Assembly (NCBI GenBank): GCA_017882335.1
Contig: JADGPR010000023.1
Coordinates: 1 to 39,439, forward strand
Reading direction: 5' to 3'
Source of the DNA: Bacteroidales bacterium
GTDB lineage: Bacteria > Bacteroidota > Bacteroidia > Bacteroidales > FEN-979
DNA length: 39,439 nt
Every line of letters starts with the position of its first letter. Positions within the stretch are counted from its first letter, which is position 1. Position numbers and translations under genes: made by a program. Of the stretch, positions 33,206-39,439 are shown one piece after another. The notes under the pieces were generated by a model. The model had not been told where the DNA came from, made no database searches, and was given only the letters and a program-made list of their open reading frames with translations.

Positions 33206-34459
33206 TTATTTTTTCAGAATCAGTTCCTGCATATCTCCATAGGTTTCATAGTTCGAAGTAATCACCTTATCCCCTGGCTTCAAACCTTCCAGCACCTCAT
33301 AGTAATCCGGATTCTGTCTTCCTAACCGGATATCAACCCGATACCCTTTTGTGGAACCTTCGTTTACCCTGAAAATCCAGTTTCCTCCGGTTTGCTGATA
33401 AAATCCACCTTTAGGCAATAGCAAGGCAGTAGTTTCATCACTCAACGCGAGACGCAGTTGCAATGTTTGTCCCCTGCGGATTCCAACCGGTACTTTGCCA
33501 TCAAACTGCATGTCGACCTGGAAACGCCCGTTGGTAACCTGGGTATAAATTTTTTTAATCACCAGGGTATAGCTACTGTCAGTAAAGATGAATTCACCTT
33601 TTAACCCGGTGTATATACGTGAAATATAGTGTTCATCAATATCGGCACGAACTTTAAAACTGCCAACAACATCAATTTGCCCAAGACGCTCACCTTTATT
33701 TTTTGACTGCCCTACCTCTGCATCCAGCGAAGTAAGCTGCCCGTCAACAGAGGCGCGTACGATAAGATCACCCACTTTTCTCCGCATCAGTTTAAGAGCG
33801 CCTTGCATGCGCGTATAGGATTCTTTCATTTGTGCAAGTTGCTGTTTTGTTGAAATTGAATCCTGAGCGAGTGTTTTTTCTGAAAGACTTTTTCTTTTTA
33901 ACTGAAAATTGTACACGTTTTCGGTTGATTTAAATTCCTGTAATGGAATAACTCCATCATCATACAATTTTTTATTGACATCATAAATACGTTTTGCTTC
34001 TGCAAGCGCATTGTCAACTTCAGCCATCATGTTCAGCTGAGCTATTGTATGCTGCTCTGCCTGGTTGCGGGTGTTCTGCATTTCGGTCAAGACCTGGAAG
34101 ACAGCAGTCTCCCGGTTTGAAAGATCAAGTTCCAGATCCGTATTAACGAGTTTCAGAACAGGATCGCCTTTTTCCATTAGCGTACCATCCTCCACATAAA
34201 TTGAATCAACTCTGCCACCTTCGGTTGCATCCAGATAAATTGTTGTTTGCGGAAGCACAATTCCATTCAGGGGAATGAACTCTGTAAATGCACCATACTT
34301 AATGTCGCTTATGGTAATCTTTTCGGGGTCCACATTAAGACGTGACTTCCCTGAACCTAACCAAATACTGCCAACAATTAAAAGTACAATTCCACCACCG
34401 ATTGACCAGGTTAGTTTGCGCTTAACCGGCCATCTCTTTTTTTCAATTGCTCTGTCCAT
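33206..34459 (-). CDS. HlyD/MacA-type periplasmic adaptor
   Basis: The 417-residue protein has one N-terminal helix (about 17-32), a lipoyl half (TIYLDATEGGRVDSIYVEDG), a long coiled coil (about 105-225), the second lipoyl half (DLIVRASVDGQLTSLDAEVGQ) and beta-barrel domains ending in LEGLKPGDKVITSNYE. It is the first gene of the second efflux operon. No outer-membrane channel gene is present in this operon, so it presumably borrows a TolC-type protein, perhaps the one at 21.9-23.2 kb. Confidence 0.88.
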   Translation of the reverse strand: MDRAIEKKRWPVKRKLTWSIGGGIVLLIVGSIWLGSGKSRLNVDPEKITISDIKYGAFTEFIPLNGIVLPQTTIYLDATEGGRVDSIYVEDGTLMEKGDPVLKLVNTDLELDLSNRETAVFQVLTEMQNTRNQAEQHTIAQLNMMAEVDNALAEAKRIYDVNKKLYDDGVIPLQEFKSTENVYNFQLKRKSLSEKTLAQDSISTKQQLAQMKESYTRMQGALKLMRRKVGDLIVRASVDGQLTSLDAEVGQSKNKGERLGQIDVVGSFKVRADIDEHYISRIYTGLKGEFIFTDSSYTLVIKKIYTQVTNGRFQVDMQFDGKVPVGIRRGQTLQLRLALSDETTALLLPKGGFYQQTGGNWIFRVNEGSTKGYRVDIRLGRQNPDYYEVLEGLKPGDKVITSNYETYGDMQELILKK

Positions 34460-34574
34460 TAATTAAATCTGTTTTTTTAATGCAAAATAATTAACCCGTA
34501 CGCATACCGCCAATACTATACCGAAAATTTACAGTACTGAAATTCATCAGGTTAAAATTGCCGGATAAGAATAA

Positions 34575-34615
34575 GTGTCCGGTATTGATACACACGGTGT
34601 ACGATTTTGATACAC
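34575..34615. promoter_or_regulatory. Two near-identical 19-bp GTGT-N11-ACAC sites in the divergent spacer
   Basis: Site 1 is GTGTCCGGTATTGATACAC (34575-34593) and site 2 is GTGTACGATTTTGATACAC (34597-34615). They agree at 16 of 19 positions, each has inverted GTGT/ACAC ends, and they repeat every 22 bp (about two helical turns). They lie 115-155 bp upstream of the adaptor start, a usual distance for enhancers of sigma-54 activators. Binding by the adjacent regulator is inference. Confidence 0.5.
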
Positions 34616-34672
34616 TGATTTTTTCATTTATTTTTTTAGCGTGTGATAGCATAAATCCATATTGATACTGTT

Positions 34673-34680
34673 TACATTTG
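34673..34680 (+). promoter_or_regulatory. Candidate -7 promoter box (TACATTTG)
   Basis: TACATTTG fits TAnnTTTG and lies 26 bp before the response-regulator ATG. No good -33 element is seen. Confidence 0.35.
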
Positions 34681-34706
34681 TATAAATTAATGAAGCAGCA
34701 TTTTCT

Positions 34707-36068
34707 ATGATCTTAAGAAAATCTTCAATACTTGTAATTGATGATGATACGGATATACTCATTGCGGTAAATCTATTATTAAAAAAGAAAGTAAACGAAG
34801 TCGTTACAGAAAAGAATCCGCAAAATATTCTATCATTAGTTGAAAGACGAAAGTTCAATATTATTCTTCTTGATATGAATTTTTCCGCTTCAGTTAACAC
34901 CGGGAACGAAGGATTATATTGGCTTAAACGCATAAAGGAATTGAGCCCTGACGCTTCTGTCATAATGATTACTGCTTATGGTGATATTGATCTTGCGGTG
35001 AGATCCATGAAAGAAGGAGCTTCCGATTTCATTTTAAAACCATGGCAGAACGAAAAGCTGCTTGCTTCGATTAATGAAACATTGCAGAGCAAGAAAGATA
35101 TCAGGGAACGGATTTCTCTGCAAAAAGAAGGTAATTCCATTATCGGCAGTGAATTAATCGGCCGGTCAGAAGAAATGCAGGGAATTTTTTACAAGATTGA
35201 AAAGATAGCGCCAACGGATGCTAATATTCTCTTGCTTGGTGAAAACGGCACGGGTAAAGATCTTATAGCAAAAGTGATTCATCAACATTCGGGCAGGGTA
35301 GAAAAACCGTTTATTAAAGTGGATGCGGGCGCATTAACGGAATCATTGTTTGAATCGGAATTGTTTGGTCATAAAAAAGGAGCCTTTACGGATGCGCGTG
35401 AAGATCGCGAAGGACGTTTCGAATCAGCCAACGGAGGAACCTTGTTTTTGGATGAGATTGGAAATATTTCATTGGTGCAGCAGTCAAAATTGCTTACCGT
35501 TTTACAGAACCGGCAGGTTACCAGGGTAGGTACCAATCAGGCAGTGCCCATTGATATCCGGTTGATCTGTGCAACAAATATCCCGATCAATGAACTTGCA
35601 AATGAAAACCGTTTCAGAAAGGATTTAATTTATCGTATTAACACAATTGAAATAGAAATACCTCCGCTTCGAAAAAGGAAAGATGACATCATTCTGCTCG
35701 CAAAACAATTTCTTGAACGTTATTCAGAAAAATATTTCAAACCTACTTTACAATTCGATAATGCAGCGGTAGAAAAACTCCTTCAGTATCATTACCCGGG
35801 AAATGTGCGTGAGCTGCTTTATATCATCGAACGTGCTGTTATCATGGTGGAAGGAGATGTCATTAAGGCGGAAGATTTGATCTTTTCACCGGTTGAAGCC
35901 CGGACCGAATTTCATAAAGAAATGATGGATATCAAATTAAGCACTGTTGAGAAAAAAACCATCCTGCGTGCGATTGAAAAAAACAAAGGCAATATTACCA
36001 GGGCAGCGAAAGAATTGGGATTAACCCGCACGGCATTATACCGGCGAATCAGTAAATATGATATTTAA
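34707..36068 (+). CDS. Sigma-54-dependent response regulator (NtrC/AtoC family)
   Basis: The 453-residue protein has a receiver domain (acidic cluster IDDD at 11-14, phospho-acceptor D56, T89, K111), an AAA+ sigma-54 interaction domain and a Fis-type HTH (about 417-451, KGNITRAAKELGLTRTALYRRI). The AAA+ part has Walker A GENGTGKD (178-185), the sigma-54 contact loop GAFTDA (225-230, where GAFTGA is usual) and Walker B GTLFLDE (244-250). It overlaps the kinase gene by 11 bp and is transcribed away from the second efflux operon, its likely target. It needs RpoN, encoded at 18.4-19.8 kb. Confidence 0.95.
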   Translation: MILRKSSILVIDDDTDILIAVNLLLKKKVNEVVTEKNPQNILSLVERRKFNIILLDMNFSASVNTGNEGLYWLKRIKELSPDASVIMITAYGDIDLAVRSMKEGASDFILKPWQNEKLLASINETLQSKKDIRERISLQKEGNSIIGSELIGRSEEMQGIFYKIEKIAPTDANILLLGENGTGKDLIAKVIHQHSGRVEKPFIKVDAGALTESLFESELFGHKKGAFTDAREDREGRFESANGGTLFLDEIGNISLVQQSKLLTVLQNRQVTRVGTNQAVPIDIRLICATNIPINELANENRFRKDLIYRINTIEIEIPPLRKRKDDIILLAKQFLERYSEKYFKPTLQFDNAAVEKLLQYHYPGNVRELLYIIERAVIMVEGDVIKAEDLIFSPVEARTEFHKEMMDIKLSTVEKKTILRAIEKNKGNITRAAKELGLTRTALYRRISKYDI

Positions 36069-37401
36069 GAAATCCGGAAGAGGGAACCTGCTCAGGGTAC
36101 TGTTTTTATTCCTGGTACTTATTGCAGGGGCGTGGCTGATCGTGAATTCGGATTACCTGCTTTTCGGAGTTGCATTCTGCCTTGTTGTTTATTTAACGTA
36201 TGATTTGTACCACTTCAATTTAAAAGCAAAAGAAGAAATCGAACAGTTTGTGGAATCGGTTCAATACCGGGACTTCTCGCGATACTTTGATGTGAACCAC
36301 GCACCCGTTGAGCTGAAACCTTTTCGAAAAGGATTCAATGAAATAAATTCTGCATTCAAAGTTATCATCAGGGAAAACGAAGTTCAGCGTCAATACATGC
36401 AAAAGATCCTTGAACTGGTTGATACAGGTATTATCTGTTATGAAGAGAAAGAAGGCGAAATCATATTGATCAATGAAACGCTTAAAAATTTGCTTGGCAT
36501 TCCATACCTGAAAACAATACAGGACCTCCGGAGACGTGATGGAGAATTGTATGAAAATATTTTGTCCCTTAAGCCCGATAAAAACAAAGTGGTAACCGTT
36601 ACCAAAGAGCTGAATAAAATTAAAGTGTTTCTCTCATCAACAATTTTTCAAACAGAAGGGAAAAACTATAAGCTGATAGCTTTTCAAAATGTGAATGAAG
36701 CGTTGGATGAAAATGAAACAAGAGCCTGGCATAAGTTGCTGAGCGTGATGACGCACGAGATCATGAATTCAGTTGCTCCGATTTCTTCTTTAGCCGATAC
36801 ACTTAAAAATCGTTTACAGGATTTCAAAAACACCAATGAAAAGGATACCCGCGATTCTCTTGAGGATATTGAATTGGGAATAGATACGATAAAGCATCGC
36901 AGTGAAAGCCTGATGCGTTTTGCACATACATACAGGAATCTCAATAAAATTACAACACCCAATTTACATAAAGTATTTGTACGTGATTTGTTTGAACGCC
37001 TTCACCAATTAATGCAACCTCTCTTTGAACAGAAGAATATTGAACTGGAAGTTATACTTCAGGACCCAAGCATTTCATTAATGGCGGATGCCAGCTTGAT
37101 TGAGCAATTACTCATCAATTTAATCACCAATGCCATGAATGCGGTAAAAGAAAAACCTGATCCACTGATTACATTATCAGCATCGGAAAATAATAAAAAT
37201 AAAATAATCATAAAAGTAAGTGATAATGGTATCGGGATACCCGCACAAAATCTCGATAAAATATTTGTTCCATTTTTCAGTACGACAAACAGCAGCGGTA
37301 TCGGGTTAAGTCTTTGCAAGCAGATAATGCTGGTTCACAACGGCAATATCCGGATACAATCTGTTGAAAGAAAAGGAACGTCAATCTGGCTGTTGTTTTA
37401 G
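36058..37401 (+). CDS. NtrY-like sensor histidine kinase
   Basis: The 447-residue kinase has two N-terminal helices (about 11-29 and 33-50) with almost no periplasmic loop, a PAS-like segment (about 115-210), the phospho-acceptor H233 in SVMTHEIMNSVAPI, and an HATPase domain with LINLITNAMNAVKE (N box), DNGIGIPAQNLDKIF (G1) and SSGIGLSL (G2). The short outer loop suggests it senses the membrane, a partner protein or an internal signal, not a periplasmic ligand. It pairs with the overlapping response regulator. Confidence 0.93.
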   Translation: MIFKKSGRGNLLRVLFLFLVLIAGAWLIVNSDYLLFGVAFCLVVYLTYDLYHFNLKAKEEIEQFVESVQYRDFSRYFDVNHAPVELKPFRKGFNEINSAFKVIIRENEVQRQYMQKILELVDTGIICYEEKEGEIILINETLKNLLGIPYLKTIQDLRRRDGELYENILSLKPDKNKVVTVTKELNKIKVFLSSTIFQTEGKNYKLIAFQNVNEALDENETRAWHKLLSVMTHEIMNSVAPISSLADTLKNRLQDFKNTNEKDTRDSLEDIELGIDTIKHRSESLMRFAHTYRNLNKITTPNLHKVFVRDLFERLHQLMQPLFEQKNIELEVILQDPSISLMADASLIEQLLINLITNAMNAVKEKPDPLITLSASENNKNKIIIKVSDNGIGIPAQNLDKIFVPFFSTTNSSGIGLSLCKQIMLVHNGNIRIQSVERKGTSIWLLF

Positions 37402-37430
37402 GCCGTAGTTCAACCCGTCAACCAGGTAAC

Positions 37431-38435
37431 TTAATCCTTCAAACACCGGATACTATAACCGTCAACTTTCATGATGTAGTCACTGGCCATATCCGGGGAA
37501 GCGTAATACAGGTTGCGGTACCATGCGCTTGTTACACTGATCTCTGTAGCTGACCACCAGTATCCGTTGAGTCCGATTTTGCTGAAGACTCCCAGAAAGT
37601 CGCGGTAACCACCGGGCAAAGCTGTAAAGCCGCTTTCATTGGTCGCTCCTGTATTAGGACTCTGCCAATGAGCTGTGCCTGTTTCTTTTAGTTTGCCTCC
37701 TGCAGAACCACCAGTGGATTCCAAGAAAGAAGTCAGAGTTGTCCACTCGGCATCGCTGGGTATATGCCAGCCCGTGGGGGCTATGCTACGGCTGTCAGTT
37801 GTTGCTTGCCAATTGTATAACCTGCCGTAGGTTGTCGAATTATTCGCGTCGTTATTATAATTGCAGTAAGCGCCGGTTGTAAGGTTGCCCCAGGTATTAT
37901 TATCCGTTATATTTGTTATGGGGTCGCCATTGCGGTACTTTGTTGTTTTCAGATTCTCAACCAGCCATACTTGTGTGCCAATGGTTATAAAATGATACAC
38001 ATTACCGTCAATGTCAGTTACTGTGCCTCCAATTCCCTGTTGTGTTATAAACGACACATTATCGCCATATCCTGTGCCTGTGGCATTGGTCGCGTATGCT
38101 CGCACATAATAAGTAGTATTTGCTGTTAAACCTGTTATAGCGCTTGTAAAACTGCCTGTACCAGTGCCATCTGTGGTTTTACCGTTGTCTATTGTAGGAT
38201 TTTGAAATATAGCCCAACACACGCCTCTTGCTGTTACCGTTGAGCCACCGTCAGAGATAACGTTGCCCCCACAAGAAGCGGTGGTTTGTGTAATATTACT
38301 TATTGCGGCGGTCGTTAGTACCGGAGCTATTCCGGTGAGAGTTGGATTGTTGTCAACCTTCTTCGAACAACTGTTTGTAAATATTAATAACGCTCCCGTT
38401 ATAATAAATGTGTAAATCCAGTGTTTGTTTTTCAT
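37431..38435 (-). CDS. FISUMP-domain surface lipoprotein with an Fn3-like domain
   Basis: The 334-residue protein has a lipoprotein signal ending TNSC-SKK (C23 lipidated). A fibronectin-III-like module (about 37-130; SGG..VTARGVCW, LTANTTYYVRAYATNATGTGYG) and a FISUMP domain follow (about 137-334: VTDIDGNVYHFITIGTQVW, ENLKTTKYRNGDPI, LYNWQA, GWHIPSDAEWTTL, GGYRDFLG, YWWSATE, SIRCLKD). It is predicted to be anchored in the outer membrane and facing outward; the role is unknown. It converges with the kinase gene, leaving 29 bp between them. Confidence 0.9.
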   Translation of the reverse strand: MKNKHWIYTFIITGALLIFTNSCSKKVDNNPTLTGIAPVLTTAAISNITQTTASCGGNVISDGGSTVTARGVCWAIFQNPTIDNGKTTDGTGTGSFTSAITGLTANTTYYVRAYATNATGTGYGDNVSFITQQGIGGTVTDIDGNVYHFITIGTQVWLVENLKTTKYRNGDPITNITDNNTWGNLTTGAYCNYNNDANNSTTYGRLYNWQATTDSRSIAPTGWHIPSDAEWTTLTSFLESTGGSAGGKLKETGTAHWQSPNTGATNESGFTALPGGYRDFLGVFSKIGLNGYWWSATEISVTSAWYRNLYYASPDMASDYIMKVDGYSIRCLKD

Positions 38436-38665
38436 AATTTTATATTAAAAGATCGTTGACTTATTCATATTCAAAGTATTAACACAGGTGCGCATGATTG
38501 TTATAAACCGATTTTAATATATCCCCGAAATTAACGTCCAATTATTAAGAATAGCATTTTTTTCATCCTTTTTTAACATAATTTAACGAAAACACATATT
38601 GTTAAAATAATAACAATTAACGAATTACATTTTTAAACATATGTAGTTCACGACGATTTTCTTAA
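38436..38665. other. AT-rich intergenic stretch with an inverted repeat
   Basis: No gene is seen. A perfect inverted repeat ATTGTTA-AAATAA-TAACAAT occupies 38598-38617 in very AT-rich DNA. It could be an operator or a structure from neighbouring decay; nothing more can be said. Confidence 0.5.
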
Positions 38666-38911
38666 TGGAAATCCGCCTCACCCGTGATTTACGATCTCTT
38701 CGGAAAACGGATGTTCTCCAGATATATCCCTAAGCAAATCCGGACCGTGGAAATGGATGTTTTTTCAAGGAATAAGGGGATGTTTGTTCCGCAGCTTGTG
38801 TTTAACAATAATTTTGGGGGTGATGTCTTCTTTCCTGACATCCACGGAGTAGTTGAATTGTTTTTCAACGGATGCTTGTCCGTTTACGAAGTGCCAATTA
38901 CCAGGGAATGA
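38666..38911 (+). pseudogene. Possible remnant of a T9SS-type C-terminal domain
   Basis: The frame from just after a TAA (38663) reads SPVIYDLFGKRMFSR, then RTVEMDVFSRNKGMFVPQL. This resembles the second half of T9SS type A sorting domains (IYDLxGKxV ... DVSxLxKGMYVVxL). No start codon of quality or upstream protein is present, and the tail after LVFNN no longer fits. The best reading is a decayed or recombined 3' gene fragment; a chance frame cannot be excluded. Confidence 0.35.
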
Positions 38912-39099
38912 TCTTTCACTATCCTTTTTACAAGTGATCTTGTTTTTTCGTTAAGAGCGATCAATGACCGGGCACGCGTCACAGATTTCTCGACCTTTGA
39001 AGGATGTGCGGAAAGTAGAGGGTATGGTTAAAATCGCCTATGACTGCAAAATAACAGAATTTCAGAAGCAAGAAGGGGTAAGAAGTTCAATTTGTATTA
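38912..39099. other. Spacer with no recognisable feature
   Basis: I see no gene, repeat or clear promoter here. The frame starting at 38964 runs into the antisense of the next gene and has no protein-like pattern that I recognise. Confidence 0.4.
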
Positions 39100-39438
39100 T
39101 TACAAAGGCTTTAAGGTCATTTTCAGTTCGGAATCAAAGTACATCTGGACCCACTGGTAAGGAACTAGTCCGGTTAATGTTGCATATATCCGTAAATAAA
39201 AACCATTGCTACCAAACGGGATGTTGCCGTTAATTATTGTCAGGTTCAATGTTTTACCCGTTCCCCCGTTGTTGTTGACACTAGCGATCTGAACTGGGGA
39301 TGAAAAATCTGTATTATTTGATACTTCAGCTCGGGCCGATTGAAGCCATCCGAAGTTGGCCTCGACAGGTGCATTGATCGTTATGGAGAATTGCGTAAAA
39401 ACAGGATTTTCAATAGTGCCGCTTGACACCCCGTGTGC
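39100..39438 (-). CDS. Unrecognised protein, C-terminal part (5' end beyond right edge)
   Basis: The frame is open to the right edge, so only the last 112 codons are present; the GTG at 39429 is not a necessary start. The visible part is beta-rich with many Asn, Thr and Ser residues (FSITINAPVEANFGW, LNLTIINGNIPFGSNGFYLRIYATL), typical of secreted Bacteroidota proteins with immunoglobulin-like modules. No T9SS sorting tail is present at the C terminus (ends LKMTLKPL). I do not recognise the family. Confidence 0.55.
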   Translation of the reverse strand, partial: AHGVSSGTIENPVFTQFSITINAPVEANFGWLQSARAEVSNNTDFSSPVQIASVNNNGGTGKTLNLTIINGNIPFGSNGFYLRIYATLTGLVPYQWVQMYFDSELKMTLKPL

Positions 39439-39439
39439 G

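Noticed and set aside
34482-34497. Sigma-54 promoter (minus strand GG ... GC) for the second efflux operon
   Set aside because: The spacing is GG-N11-GC; sigma-54 promoters need N10 and tolerate change poorly. No other -24/-12 pair was found in the spacer.
38964-39233. Open frame of 89 codons near the right edge
   Set aside because: It overlaps the antisense strand of a more protein-like frame and shows no family features.

Overview
The window looks like a chromosomal piece of a Bacteroidota bacterium, probably an environmental member of the Bacteroidia. Evidence seen directly: two secreted proteins with type IX secretion (T9SS) C-terminal sorting domains, FISUMP-domain proteins at both edges, SCSKK-type lipoprotein signals, start regions that lack Shine-Dalgarno sequences, and several TAnnTTTG-type -7 promoter boxes. 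Intergenic DNA is full of CGCAGATT-type and CATTGCGAGG-type repeats, which recur in this phylum.

Layout. (1) 1-1.65 kb: the 3' end of a FISUMP gene, a repeat-rich spacer, and a lone SAM methyltransferase bracketed by a 22-bp direct repeat. (2) 1.65-12.9 kb: an acyl-CoA ligase followed by a tightly packed set of six genes resembling the membrane and peripheral subunits of group 4 [NiFe] hydrogenase/complex I (HyfB-C-E-F, a NuoC/D-like HyfG, and a fused ferredoxin-NuoB-like protein), then a copper-type P1B ATPase. The 'hydrogenase' has no Ni-Fe cysteine ligands, so it belongs with the energy-converting hydrogenase-related (Ehr) complexes. Its small subunit has also lost three of four proximal-cluster cysteines. 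Its ferredoxin domain has lost exactly the ligand set of one cluster while keeping exactly the ligand set of the other. This is the most unusual system in the window. (3) 12.9-17.7 kb: a DUF4403 lipoprotein, a FucP/GluP-type sugar transporter overlapping a sugar nucleotidyltransferase, and an outer-membrane beta-barrel protein. (4) 17.7-19.9 kb, minus strand: rpoN (sigma-54) and a PAP2-like membrane protein. (5) 20.1-26.6 kb: one co-directional cluster encoding a LytS-type kinase, a LytTR regulator, a TolC-like channel, a MacA-like adaptor, an ABC ATPase and a MacB-like permease, i.e. a complete tripartite efflux pump with its own two-component system.

(6) 26.6-39.4 kb is visibly more AT-rich and looks accessory. 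It begins with two tandem paralogous T9SS proteins, each made of seven 49-residue repeats (predicted seven-bladed propellers). Next come a hairpin-rich element and a 12-codon remnant of an ABC permease 3' end, nearly identical to the end of the permease at 26.57 kb. A second ABC efflux operon (adaptor, ATPase, 788-residue permease) follows on the minus strand, divergent from a sigma-54-dependent response regulator and an NtrY-like kinase. The divergent spacer carries two near-identical 19-bp GTGT-N11-ACAC sites that are good candidates for regulator binding. The window closes with a FISUMP lipoprotein, a possible T9SS-domain remnant and a partial gene running off the right edge.

How the genes may work together: the two efflux systems and their regulators form the main signalling and export theme, and rpoN in the window supplies the sigma factor that the second regulator would need. 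The Ehr-like complex is inferred to be an ion-translocating membrane machine whose electron path is largely dismantled. What drives it is unknown. All assignments were made by eye from sequence motifs; no database search was run.
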